DNA of 64,000 bases, taken from NCBI GenBank assembly GCA_039602395.1, contig JBCNJP010000003.1, positions 64,718,278 through 64,782,277 on the forward strand. Direction: 5' to 3'. Shown here one piece after another: positions 32,379 through 43,114 of the stretch (the stretch's first letter is position 1; every line of letters starts with the position of its first letter). The position numbers and the translations under genes were made by a program. This stretch comes from Deinandra increscens subsp. villosa. Its lineage: Eukaryota > Streptophyta > Magnoliopsida > Asterales > Asteraceae. The notes beneath the pieces were generated by a model, which ran no database searches, was not told where the DNA came from, and saw only the letters and a list, made by a program, of their open reading frames with translations.

Positions 32379-33557
32379 ATGGTGAACACTCGACGAACGG
32401 GAAATATCGGACCTTCTTCCAAAGAAAAAGGAAAAGGGACGCGATCTGAACACACACCTGACGGGGATGAATGCACCATAACTCAGGAATACACCCACCC
32501 GAGGACTAAGGAAAATGACGTACCCAAGAATAGCCTAGAACAAATGATTGCCGAAGGTATCACCAAAGCAATGCCCGAGATTGTTGCCCAACTAAAAAGG
32601 GTGGAAGGCACCGGAAGGTCTAAGCAAGGTGTGGAACACACCGAAAAGCATAGCATCAATCACCACAACAACTCCAACTTTGATGATGATAACGGTGAAC
32701 TAAGGAAGGGCTGTAATTACAAAACCTTCATGTCTTGCAAGCCTAACAGTTTCTACGGTAAAGAAGGAGCAACTGGTGCAATAACTTGGTTGGAAGAAAT
32801 GGAGGCTACTCTCGACATCAGCGATTGTGCACCTAAAGACAGAGTAAGATTTGCTGCTCATTCTCTGAAGGCGGAAGCGTTAGCCTGGTGGAATATGGTT
32901 CTAAAAACTAGAGGCAAGAATGCCGTGTACCGGATGCGTTGGGAAGAGTTCAAGGAGTTGATCATGGAGAAGTTTTGCCCCATCAACGAGATAGAGAAGT
33001 TGGAAGCAGAATTTTTAAGCTTGGAGATGGTCGGGGCTGCACATTTAGAGCACACGAACCGGTATGAGAAAATATCTAGGCTTGTGCCACATCTCGTCAC
33101 ACCCGAATCAAAGCGGATTGGACGCTATATATGGGGATTAGCTCCACAAATTCGAGGCATGGTTCGATCCGCCAGGCCTGCTACTTTCCAAGATGCTGTT
33201 GACATTTCTGGAGCTTTAACCGATGAAGCCGTACGGAGCGGAGCCTTAAAAGGACCTAGCTTAAATAACTCAAAGAGAAAGCTTGATGACTACAAATCTG
33301 ACATGAGGCCGACTAATGAATCGAGTATGCGCGGCTACAAGGGTAAGCACCCACTCTGTACGAAATGCAACAGGCACCATGAAGGGCAATGTGAAAAGAG
33401 AGGACACTCGCCAAATGAATGCTTCAAGTGTGGAAAACCCGGGCACTCGCCAAGGGAATGTACCGCATCTCCAAAATGCTTTGAGTGTGGCGAAACTGGG
33501 CACCTGAGATTTGATTGCCCAAAACTAGAAGGCGAAAAGGCCGACACCACCGCTTGA
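32379..33557 (+). CDS. Gag of the Tekay derivative, intact
   Basis: The open frame begins at 32313, but the likely start is ATG 32379, giving MVNTRRTGN, the usual kind of Tekay Gag start. The length is then 392 residues. The Gag core is at residues about 115-260: a FYGKEGATGAITWLEEMEA block, an AAHSLKAEALAWWNMVL block, ELIMEKFCPINEIEKLEAEF and SRLVPHLVTPESKRIGRYI. Three Cys/His knuckles follow: CTKCNRHHEGQC, then CFKCGKPGHSPREC, then CFECGETGHLRFDC. It has no stops or frameshifts, unlike every other gag in the window. It could supply, or co-assemble with, Gag of autonomous Tekay elements. Confidence 0.9.
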   Translation: MVNTRRTGNIGPSSKEKGKGTRSEHTPDGDECTITQEYTHPRTKENDVPKNSLEQMIAEGITKAMPEIVAQLKRVEGTGRSKQGVEHTEKHSINHHNNSNFDDDNGELRKGCNYKTFMSCKPNSFYGKEGATGAITWLEEMEATLDISDCAPKDRVRFAAHSLKAEALAWWNMVLKTRGKNAVYRMRWEEFKELIMEKFCPINEIEKLEAEFLSLEMVGAAHLEHTNRYEKISRLVPHLVTPESKRIGRYIWGLAPQIRGMVRSARPATFQDAVDISGALTDEAVRSGALKGPSLNNSKRKLDDYKSDMRPTNESSMRGYKGKHPLCTKCNRHHEGQCEKRGHSPNECFKCGKPGHSPRECTASPKCFECGETGHLRFDCPKLEGEKADTTA

Positions 33558-33607
33558 GCAAAGGGAAGGGCATTTGTTATGAATGCCAATGAGGAAATGA
33601 TGTAGTC

Positions 33608-33646
33608 ACAAATTTCGAGGACGAAATTTAAATAAGTAGGGGAGAA
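33608..33646 (+). promoter_or_regulatory. Tekay 3' hairpin and polypurine tract
   Basis: AATTTCG-AGGA-CGAAATT is followed by AAGTAGGGGAGAA just before LTR2. The inner Tekay has TTTCGAGGACGAA at 44391 and the outer element has two related copies before its LTR. Confidence 0.75.
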
Positions 33647-35117
33647 TGTCACAACCCCAAATTTTCAGGTCAATTTTTTTTATTTTATTTATTTCATGAC
33701 CGTTTGATCGCCGTCTAAACTACCGCCTTCGATCCGTATCAATACCAACATGAGTTAAGACTTTTTCTTTGGAATAGATTTATTATTTTCATCCGTGAGC
33801 ACTAGCCTAGTCGGCATAGGTAAGAAAGACACCCGGTTCATAAAAAGCTTAAGACTTAGTTAATAGACACGCGATCCTACACTACCTAGTGTATAAAAAA
33901 AAAACATCCTAATACCATTTTAAATTACTACATAATATTTGACTTCAACTTAATTGTTAATGTTATCATGATTATTTTTACTTAAGTTATCAAGTTATAA
34001 TAAATAAATAAAATTAAACAAAAATTCATGTACACGTAACTAATCAAAGTTTCCTTTTAAATGTATATATACATTTAGTATAAATGTATACACATATATG
34101 CATGCGTAAATAATTAAACACAATTTCATTCTAGTTTTAAAATAATTAGTTAATCACGCTTTTAAACCACGACTTAATTAATCCACTCACACGCACGGGT
34201 AGGACGCATCTCGTATAAGCATAGTTATAATTAATAGTGTTATGTTGTGTAAACTAGGAGGCGTTTTAGAGGGTGACCACATTTAGCCATTTCACTTCAG
34301 GACCTCGGTGAGTCTCATAACTCTAAACTCCCCATTTTTACGTAAACTTTTGGGGCAAAATACATGCTCACGAGTCAAACTATTTTTATGGTGTATATTA
34401 ACGTGTACTTTGTGCAATCATTAACTCTTTGAGCCACATACATATGTGGGTAGTACTACTTGACATTGGGACCATGGAAAATCCCACCTCTGCACGGTGC
34501 TTTCCCCTAAGGTGAATTGGGGAATACTCGACCATCGGCTAATTTTTGGCTACTTAGTTAACGTTGGTTAACTCGTCGCTTACACCACGTTTTTGCATCA
34601 TGTATGTATGCCGAGTAAGTGTAATGTAAACGTGGTTTGCATTTAGACATTTGCTCACCTTGGGGCTGCGGCCTTGAGACGGATTGATTGGTGGATACAA
34701 ATGTGACATGCTTATATATACACCTACTACTTTTGATGCCGGCTATTATTGTGTCAAGTTATGGACTCACTAGCTTTATAGCTAACGTATTATTTTGAGC
34801 ATGTGTTTCAGGATGTTGATTGCTAAGGACTTTAGATGGCTTTTCTAAATATGGATGCTAAAGTACCGCTTAGAAGACCTACCCTCTTTCCTAGAAGACC
34901 TCAACGCTATTAATAAACGACTTATGTTTCTTTATGTTTCGCGATGTATTTGTATTTCCTAAAAACTTGTATTAACTCTGATGTCATGCAAGGGTTCCAC
35001 CCATTGCCTTATCTATTTAAATAAAAATGGTCCTTATGTAGTTGATCCGATGACTTCCGCTGCTCTGAATATGATGCCAGTCGGTCGCATCTCGGTTGCG
35101 AAAACCGGGGTGTGACA
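33647..35117 (+). repeat. LTR2 of the Tekay derivative, internally deleted
   Basis: Compared with LTR1, 1310 bp are missing. The junction lies in TACATAATATTT, which occurs twice in LTR1 (28805 and 30115). The donor, acceptor and both LTR ends are kept. Confidence 0.9.
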
Positions 35118-35320
35118 CTCTGGTCTTTCATCAACATCTTCAGAAGACTTGAAGTTGTGATATCTTGCACATAGTAACCTGCTCAAACATTTAAATAATC
35201 TTGATCTTGAATACTTGATGACATTTTAGTGTATCTCTGGTCTTTCATCAACATCTTCAGAAGACTTGAAGTTGTGATATCTTGCACATAGTAACCTGCT
35301 CAAACATTTAAATAATCTTG
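35118..35320. repeat. 117-bp tandem duplication in copia-1
   Basis: The sequence from CTCTGGTCTTTC to AATCTTG is repeated at 35118 and 35235. Its left flank also occurs at 28490-28523 before the insertion. Copia-2 has one copy (near 58,040). Confidence 0.85.
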
Positions 35321-36792
35321 GCACAAAACATCTCTTCGAGACTCCAAGATATGATTGTGAAAGTTGATTTGTATCACGTGTTGATCATATAAAAAATTAA
35401 GCAGAAACAAAATCTTTTTGGTTTTTCAAAGTTTATGCTAAAACACATCAAAAATCTTTTTGTTCTTTTCTGAAATGAAATGAAATCACAATACAGAATC
35501 AAACACTATTTTTGGTATGTGAAAGATCACTATATGGGATCATATTGAACATAACGCACTGAACTGCACTTCAATTTCAATTAATCGAAGCACATAAGTC
35601 ATGCTAATTGCTGATATAATTTGTCCAACTTAAACTCAGGCAGAATCATACTCATAACAACTGGATATGTTAAGGTATTGATTAGATTTGCTTTGACCAG
35701 TGTATCCCACACTATCAGACATAAACAGACATTTTCAGCTTTTCTTTTCTTTTTCTTTTGTGTGACAGCACTTGTGATTTTTCACAATGCATAATATTTT
35801 AATAATATCGTCAACTGTGTTCCATGCAAAAAGAAATAAGAACGTTAAATTGTCTACCTTAAGGTCGATCTTTCAATACGCAGATAAGGCCTCAGATTTA
35901 ACAAAAAAAGAAAATAAAACAAGTTGAAATTGTATAACCCAACAACAATCAGGTCGGTACTCCCGTACACGCAGAGAAAGTCCGATGAGTTATACGAAAC
36001 ACCAAAGAAAATAAAGCAGAACGTCAAACGAACAACGATCAGGTCGATCTTTCGATACGCAGAGAAAGTCCGATCGTTTGACAAAATAAAGAAAATTAAA
36101 CAAGTTTAAATCTTTGCAAAATGAACACATGTATACACAGTGACTTCTCATTTTAAAATTCACACTTATTTTCTTTTGTGTCATGAACTATGCATCAAGA
36201 TGTTATCCACATGGTCAAGCATTAGTATTTAGTGTATATCACATCTGAATACTTTCTGATTTGCCGAGCCTACCAAGCATATCAAACAATGATCTTATGG
36301 CCCTTTCATCTACTCTATCCATGAGTCAGATACATAAGCTAATGTACCATCATTTCCCAATGATCAGTCAGATACATAAGCCAATGTACCATCATTTCCC
36401 AATGATCAATTTCTCATAATTTTATATTTGGCATGTATTCACCTTCCTTCATTATATGCTTTTTTCTCAAATACCCCCCCCCCCCCCTTACTTACAATTC
36501 TCCCCCTTAAAATGAAAAATCTAACTTTGGATTTTCATTTTACACAAAAAGAAGACTCTATTTTTGGTTTTTGAGAAAAACTTGTAAGCACATAAAAGTG
36601 ATCAATCAACACGGATGTTTTTCAGGTTTAGAATTCAGAAATTTGCAGATTAGAAAGATGTATCATGAAATTTAAGTTAAGCAGAATACTGCTCCATCAA
36701 CAACTATGTAGTCGTCGATAGGTCTTCTACAAGTACCTGCACACTAGTCAAATTTATCAGTTCATAAATGAACCGAAGCGAATTGCTTCTGG
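35321..36792 (-). other. Copia-1 3' non-coding region
   Basis: About 1.5 kb with no supported gene between the end of gag and the tandem duplication. It holds the stem-loop block (35844-36082) and a C14 run at 36474-36487. The whole stretch has a recognisable counterpart in copia-2 (57,913-59,470). Confidence 0.7.
35844..36082 (-). ncRNA. Three tandem stem-loops with covarying stems (copia-1)
   Basis: Plus-strand coordinates of the units are 35844-35902, 35932-35995 and 36023-36082. The stems are GTTAAAT/ATTTAAC, GTATAAC/GTTATAC and GTCAAACGA/TCGTTTGAC. Each loop carries AGGTCG and ACGCAGA; units 2 and 3 also carry GAGAAAGTCCGAT. A small inner hairpin is possible in each (on the sense strand AUU-GAAA-GAU, GUAC-GGGA-GUAC, AUC-GAAA-GAU). 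Linkers are 27-29 nt and A-rich. The element is transcribed on the minus strand, so this would be in its RNA's 3' part. Confidence 0.6.
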
Positions 36793-39700
36793 TCAACCAG
36801 TGTCCTGGTTTTGCTTAGAAACCACCTTAGGTTTCCATTGATGTTGTTTTGGTAATTCAGCTTTTGATGAAACAGTCACAGGTGACTGTGATGATGAACC
36901 AACACTTTGAACCTTTGAAAACATTGGAACAAAACGTTTTTGTTTGTGGAAGAATGTAGGCTCAACTTCATCAAAAACTCTGCTTTGTTCATCAAAGAAC
37001 TTTGGTGTGGTAGGTTTACCAAAAACTGATTTCTTGTGAAATCTTTGGGATGAATCAGCAGGTGATAGACAGTCTTTTACCATATGCCCTGGGTGACGAC
37101 AAATATAACAGATTCTTGTCGTTTTGTCCCATCTTTGATGTACCTGCGAAGAACACACATGAATATCTCGAACATGATCAGAATGAGAATCATATACCTG
37201 ATGCCTGTGATCATGTACCCATTTGGATGTATGGCTTCGAGATTGAGAACTTTCAGAAGAAATGGTAGCTTTCACAAAAACCTCAGCTAATGAATCTTCC
37301 GAGCATCAACACAATGAAGAGGAAATTCTTTGTCAGAAAATAATTGATCCGAACCCTTGAGTTTGTAAAACCGCTCGGGTTGAATTTTATCAGCTTGAAA
37401 CACTTCCTTCTTCACTTGTTTCATCTTTAATTTCTTCAAATCATGAGATGAAGATGCTGGAACCTTCTCAACTGTGTTTTGCATCCTGTGAAAACCCAAT
37501 CCTTCATGCTTTCCAGAAATCTTCTCCTCGGATGAACAATGTCCATTCTTTGCTAATCGAGAAAATTCAGCTTTTACTTCTGTTACATTCTTTTGATCAT
37601 AAAAGATCTTTTCAACAAACTCAGGTTGAATCTGGATCTTGTTACTAGAAGTAGCCGACTTCTCATTATCAGCAGAGGATGAACCATATACAAACTTCGG
37701 TGCAGGAGAGACCTCGGATTTCTTTTCCTTTTTTTTCTTATGCCTCTTGTTTTTCTTCTTTTCAACAACCTCTTCCACGTTAGCAGTAGATGATGAAACT
37801 TTTGAATAATCAAATTCATCAACTTGTTCCTTCACTTCTTTGAAAGCTTCTTTGATATGAGCAGGGGGTGATTCAGTTTTATCAAACATTTTCTCAAAAT
37901 TAACATCATTAGCTAAGAAGCTTGTGAAAACTTGAGAATTTGAAACATTTTTGAGCAGACGATTAGCATCAAGAACTTGAACTTTGAGATCAGAAATTTG
38001 CTATTGAGCCTCCGCAAATTCCTTTTCTTTAGCAATCAATCGCTTCGCAACTTTGTGAGTTTCAAACTTCTGCGTATGAAGATTATCAAGTCCTTCATGT
38101 AACTCCTTCTTCAATTTAGTCTCATTGCGCTTCTGAATTTCCAGATTGGCAGCTTGAACCTTGTTAACACTAACCAATTCCCGCTTCTCATCTAATAACC
38201 TTTCCATATCCACTTGATAAGCCTTGATTTTAGCATTTGATTCTTCCACATTCCTTGTTAGCAAATCAAGTTTGATTTTGGACTTATCAAACAAATTCTG
38301 AAAATCTTTAGCAGTATCCTCTGCTTCATCCTTCCATTTCTTGACTTCTTGTACCAACTCATCCTTTTCTTCACAAATCTTTGCTCTAGCAGCTTCAACA
38401 TCCCTTTTGTCTTGTTTAGAACTTTCCAAAATTTCATTCAACGTTTCGATCTCAGTAATCAAACACTCATTCTTCAAAAGTAACTTTTTCTCATTTTCGT
38501 TAGAAATCTTGAAAGACGAATTAATCACATCAAATTCCTCAGACAATTGTTGAAGTTTATTTGCCAACAAAGCATTTTCTTTCATTAGACTCTCCAAATT
38601 CTCAGCAGATTCATAAGAACTTGGAATTGAACTAGTATCGGAACTAGTATCTGAATAAGAATCTTCTGATGAAACATAAGTAACAATCAAAGCTGATGAA
38701 TCATAACCAAATTGTTGACCCCAATCATAAACACCATCTTTTTGAGCTGTCAAAGCCGTGGATTTGCTAGTGTTACTAGTAGATGGTTGAGTTAAACCAG
38801 GCTTTGATGATAGTGGAACACCAGACTTGTTTGTATGTGTCTGTTGACAGTCTTTAGCAAAATGTCCAAGCTGTGAACATTTGTAACACTTTAATTTGGA
38901 CTTGTCAAAACCCAATTTATCACCAGAAATATTTCTTCCATGTTTTTTAAAGAATCTCTTAGATCTTTGACACAACATAGCATATTGCCAAGATACATCC
39001 AATTCGGTTAGTTGATCATCATCAAGAGCATCAAGATCCTCACTGGTTAACTTTGCATCAGCAACATTTTTGAGAATCAATCCAAAGGATGATGAAATCA
39101 ATGCAGAAATCATTTTGGCACAATCATATGTTGATTCAGTTGAAAAAGCATTTTGATTTGAAAATTTTGGAATTGTGAAATTGCAACCTCTTGAAGAATT
39201 ATTATCAGTATTTCCTGAAGCTCCAACTATAAAAGCAACACTTGGTGCTGTATTCTGATTTGGCTTAGACTTTGCACTCATGCTTGCACTATTTTCACCA
39301 TGATACAATTCTGGATTTTGCAAGGTAGCGGTTGACTTCTTTGAGTTTAACATTTCCATTTCTCGAGCATGAAGTCTTCCAGTAAGCTCGTGAAATGTCA
39401 TTGCAGAATAATCCTTGTCATGAGTGAGTAACAAAACATAGTTTTCCCATTTCTCTGGCAAAGCTTCCAAAATCTTTTCTTTCAAATCAGCATCGGTTTT
39501 CTCAATTCCAATAACTTTTAACTCACTAATCAAGTGTGACAACCTTGAAACAAGAGCAGTAATGTTTTCATTATCATAATTCTGAAAGTTATCAAACTCT
39601 TTGTTCAAAACCTTCTTTCGACTCTTCTTGTAGTCATCATTACCCTCACATCTCACTGATAAAGCATCCCACAATTGCTTAGATTTCTTGCACGTACTAA

Positions 39701-40028
39701 ATTGATGAAGCAATTCAGTAGGTAATGCCATCGTAAGGTAACCATAAGCTTTTTGTTCAAGCTCGTATGATTTCCTTTCAGCAAGATCAAAGGTATGAAC
39801 TTCTTTAAAATCTCCCGCATCAGTTGGGTGTTGATAAAGTTTCTTAAGTGGGATCCACAAATCGATATCATTCGTGCTTATGTAAGCAGAAAATCGTTTC
39901 TTCCAATTTTGGTAATCTTCAAGCTTCAACAATTTGGGAACTTTCTGACTTGTTCCGATTTCATTGTCAAAATTCATCATGGTTTGCATCACACTCTGCA
40001 TTGCAGCAAATGCTTGAAATTCCAACAT
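36793..40028 (-). pseudogene. Copia-1 Gag polyprotein, two breaks
   Basis: The likely start is ATG at 40028 (MLEFQAF..., matching MSNFQAF in copia-2). The order is an N-terminal Gag domain of the UBN2/DUF4219 type (VPKLLKLEDYQNWKKRFSAY block, then ELLHQFSTCKKSKQLWDALS), a long linker, a CCHC knuckle CYKCSQLGHFAKDC (about 38,870), and a long coiled coil (38,550-38,010). A TAG at 38001-38003 follows, then a Lys-rich part in the same frame to 37287. A frameshift near 37,280 leads to a second knuckle CYICRHPGHMVKDC (about 37,110-37,070). The frame ends at 36793. In Sirevirus-like copia elements the protease would follow here; it is absent. Confidence 0.85.
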
Positions 40029-40501
40029 CGTTGAAAATTTGAATCCGGTGACCGAACCTGCTCCGATCCTATCACTAACCTCCGAACTCTGTCTGAACCA
40101 CAATCCAAAGTCCGAACTATGTCCGAACCTGCTCCGAATCAGAAACAACAGGCCAAACTCCTAAACAACAAAGATCTATCTCCGAACCACCTCTGAACTC
40201 CGAACTTTGACCGAACTCTCACCGAAGACACACCAAAAGATGTCCGAACTTCAAGTTCGGAGCAGTTACTCCGAACCTGATCTGGAGACTCCGAACTTCG
40301 AACTCATTTTTCATAAATCACACAAAAATGACTGATTTTGACGAAACTCGTTACTGTGGATTAGTAAAACCAAAAGAAAATGATTTAGGAACAATTTTTT
40401 ACACCAAAAACTCGATAGAATTGATGAACAACACGAAAACAATCTCGAGAAACACCAAAAACGTTTCAAAAATCCGATAATTCACAGATCAGTAGAATGA
40501 A
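40029..40501 (-). other. Copia-1 leader rich in CCGAAC
   Basis: Untranslated leader between primer-binding site and gag. CCGAAC or close variants occur at about twenty places between 40,050 and 40,310, so the RNA (minus strand) is full of GUUCGG. A partial counterpart is in the LTR (40,740-40,810). Confidence 0.75.
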
Positions 40502-40520
40502 CCAGAAAGCTCTGATACCA
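40502..40520 (-). other. Copia-1 primer-binding site, tRNA-Met
   Basis: On the minus strand TGGTATCAGAGCTTTCTGG, two bases after the LTR. Confidence 0.9.
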
Positions 40521-40522
40521 CT

Positions 40523-40872
40523 TGAAAATGCGTGAGCATCGGATCGTCTACTCGATCTAGCTAATCGGACATCGAAACGTAATTAACCGATTGATTTATT
40601 GATCAATGAAGAACAATTACAACTAGTAAACACTCAGAAATAGACTCAGAGAATACACACTCAGAAACACACACTTGACAGATCTCACTTGCTCTGAAGT
40701 CTTCCAAATACAAAGACCAAACATCTATATATACTAGCTGGTCCGAGCTTCGGCCGAACCTCAGGTTCGGCCAGTCCGAACTTCAGGTTCGGACCTACTT
40801 CGGCCAGACCTAGTTGACTTGATCTTTGAACTTGCTTGATACTTCACATGACGCAAATATCAGGTATTAACA
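40523..40872 (-). repeat. Copia-1 5' LTR
   Basis: 350 bp, nearly identical to 27999-28347, with the same ends. TATATATA (about 40,727) is a possible TATA on either strand. Confidence 0.9.
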
Positions 40873-42437
40873 GTTAATCCTGTGGACAGGAAGGTCACTT
40901 TGCCAGTCGTTGCCCAAGTCAGAAGAGGTGCTATGAATGTGGAGAAATAGGGCACATTAGACCTGATTGTTCTAAGTTGGTGCAAAACTGGAAACCCTTA
41001 AGGACAATTGAAGCTCCAAAGGCCAGGGGTAGAGCATATACCCTGACTGCTACTGAGGCCAAGTCAACGCCAGATGTCGTATCAGGTACGTTCCTCGTTA
41101 ATGATGTACCTGCTTCTGTGTTATTTGACTCTCGTGCTAGTAGGAGCTTTGTATCACATAGTTTTTGTGTGTTACTTGATAGACCAACATTTAAGACTAA
41201 GATACCTTTTGAGGTTGAGACTGCCCTAGGAAAACATGTTATGATTACTAATGTAATGGAAAATTGCCTGATAGAGTTAGAAGGAATCAAACTACCTGTA
41301 AGGTTATTTCCTATGACTTTAGGTGGTTTTGATATTGTACTAGGAATGGATTGGCTCGCAGAAAATGACGCTCAGATTATTTGTAATCAGAAGAAGGTGC
41401 AACTCCGTGTGCCAACTGGAGAAGTCATATCCATATACGGGGATCGTGACCGCTCTGCAGTAAAAATCATTTCCATGATTAAGGCACGGAAGTTTATGAG
41501 TCAAGGATGTAAGTCGTACTTAGCTTATGCTATTGACTCGAGAATGAAGCCGAAGGAACTAAAGGACGTGCCGGTGGTGTGCCAGTTCCCGGATGTATTT
41601 CCAGAAGACCTGCCAGGCATTCCTCCTGATAGAGAGATAACATTCAGGATTGATTTGGTGCCGGGGGCGAAGCCCGTAGCAAAGAAACCTTATCGATTAG
41701 CTCCTTCGGAGATGAAAGAATTAATGTCACAACTACAAGAGTTACTTGACAAAGGCTTCATAAGGCCGAGTATCTCGCCCTGGGGTGCTCCAGTGCTTTT
41801 CGTGAAGAAGAAGGACGGAAGCTTAAGAATGTGTATTGACTATAGAGAATTAAATAAGCTGACGATAAAGAACAAATACCCATTGCCTAGGATCGACGAT
41901 TTATTCGATCGGCTGCAAGGAGCGAGTTGGTTCTCTAAGATCGATCTACGATCAGGTTATCATCAGCTTAAGGTTAGAGATGAGGATATTCCGAAGACAG
42001 CTTTTCAGACACGCTATGGTCACTATGAGTTTTTAGTCATGTCGTTTGGGTTGACTAATGCCCCTGCAGCATTCATGGATCTCATGAATAGAGTGTTTCG
42101 ACCTATGTTGGACCGATTCGTGATTGTGTTCATAGACGATATTCTAATTTACTCCAGGACTGAGACAGACCATGCGATGCACTTAAAAGAAGTGTTGGAG
42201 ACTTTGAGGAAGGAAAAGTTGTATGCAAAATTTTTAAAATGTGCGTTTTGGCTAAGGGAGGTCCAGTTCCTTGGTCACGTAATTAACGCAGATGGTATCC
42301 TAGTGGATCCATCTAAGATAGAAACGGTAATGAGTTGGAAACCTCCTAAGACACCCTCGGAGATTCGTAGTTTCTTATGTCTAGCAGGTTATTACCGTAG
42401 GTTCATACAAAATTCTCGAAGATCGCAACGCCACTGA
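40873..42437 (+). pseudogene. Inner Tekay Gag end, protease and RT
   Basis: The frame resumes right after copia-1 with the rest of the split knuckle and a further knuckle CYECGEIGHIRPDC. From 40977 an open frame of 486 codons follows. The protease active site reads FDSRASRSFVS at residues 50-60; active relatives have D-S-G, so Gly has become Arg. RT blocks follow: DKGFIRPSISPWGAPV, RMCIDYRELN, YPLPRIDDLFD, FSKIDLRSGYHQ, FGLTNAPAAF and FIDDILIYS (about residues 383-391, the catalytic Asp pair). A one-base deletion at about 42413 ends the frame. The product would be the Tekay pol polyprotein. Confidence 0.9.
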
Positions 42438-43114
42438 CTAAGTTGACCAAGAAAGATGTCAAGTTTTTGTGGGGTCCTAGTCAGCAGAGTGCGTTCGATG
42501 AATTAAAAACCAAGTTGACGCAGGCTCCGGTATTGTCCCTACCGGATGGGCCTGATGACTTGGTAGTATACTCAGATGCTTCTTATCAAGGGTTGGGTTG
42601 TGTGTTGATGCAGCGGGGCAAGGTAATTGCCTATGCATCTTGATAACTAAAACCCCATTAGACAAACTATCCAAACCATGATTTAGAGTTAGCCGCGGTA
42701 GTGTTTGCACTCAAAATATAGAGGCACTATTTGTACGGAGTTAAGTGCACTATCTACACTGACCATAAGAGCCTAAAATATTTCTTTGAGCAAAAAGATC
42801 TTAACATGAGGCAGTGTAGATGGTTAGAGTTGATTAAAGACTGTGATTGTGAGATTATGTATCACCCTGGTAAAGCTAACGTAGTGGCTGATGCTCTAAG
42901 CAGAAAGGAGAATCATCCTTCTTTTCGGGTGAAATCATATAAGTTAGTAATCACTCCTGACTTTCTTATCCAACTTCGTAAAGACCAATATGAAGCCCTT
43001 AAGGATGAGAATGTCAAGAAAGAAAGAATGGTCGGCCAAGCAGGAAGCTTAGAAGAAAATGAGTATGGTGTGAAGACCAGGTTTTGGTCGAATGTGGATA
43101 CCACTTACTGGTGG
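42438..43114 (+). pseudogene. Inner Tekay RNase H region
   Basis: It continues the pol in another frame: TPLTKLTKKDVKFLWGP, then VVYSDASYQGLGCVLMQ with the first catalytic Asp. Stops at 42642-42647 (two in a row, where Arg and Gln codons are expected), a frame change and a TAG near 42718 interrupt it. It continues with YTDHKSLKYFFEQKDLNMRQ and HPGKANVVADALSR, the end of RNase H. Confidence 0.9.

Larger units (their letters stand above)
28524..35117 (+). mobile_element. Tekay derivative with gag and an extra ORF but no pol
   Basis: CTCTG flanks both ends (28519-28523, 35118-35122). LTR1 is 2780 bp, LTR2 is 1471 bp. Between them are a primer-binding site, an unknown ORF, a full gag and a polypurine tract. 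After gag a few codons like the start of the protease region are joined to the last codons of a Tekay pol and the TTTCGAGGACGAAA element, so pol was removed neatly. About 8 substitutions separate the shared LTR parts (about 0.6%), so this is the youngest insertion in the window. Confidence 0.9.
27999..40872 (-). mobile_element. Copia-1: gag-only copia element (Sirevirus-like)
   Basis: LTRs of 349 and 350 bp (9 substitutions by eye) sit at both ends, and GTTAT and GTTAA flank them as an imperfect target duplication. Without its own insertion the element is about 6.3 kb. It contains a long GTTCGG-rich leader, one long gag-type polyprotein and about 1.6 kb of non-coding 3' sequence with three stem-loops. 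No protease, integrase, RT or RNase H is present. The Tekay derivative sits in its 3' region. Confidence 0.9.

Noticed and set aside
35975..36003. Hammerhead-like signature CCGATGAG...CGAAAC in stem-loop unit 2
   Set aside because: It is on the plus strand while the element is transcribed from the minus strand, stem II would be one or two pairs, and the other units lack it.
36474..36487. C14 run as a regulatory site
   Set aside because: A simple homopolymer, probably a slippage product; copia-2 does not share it.
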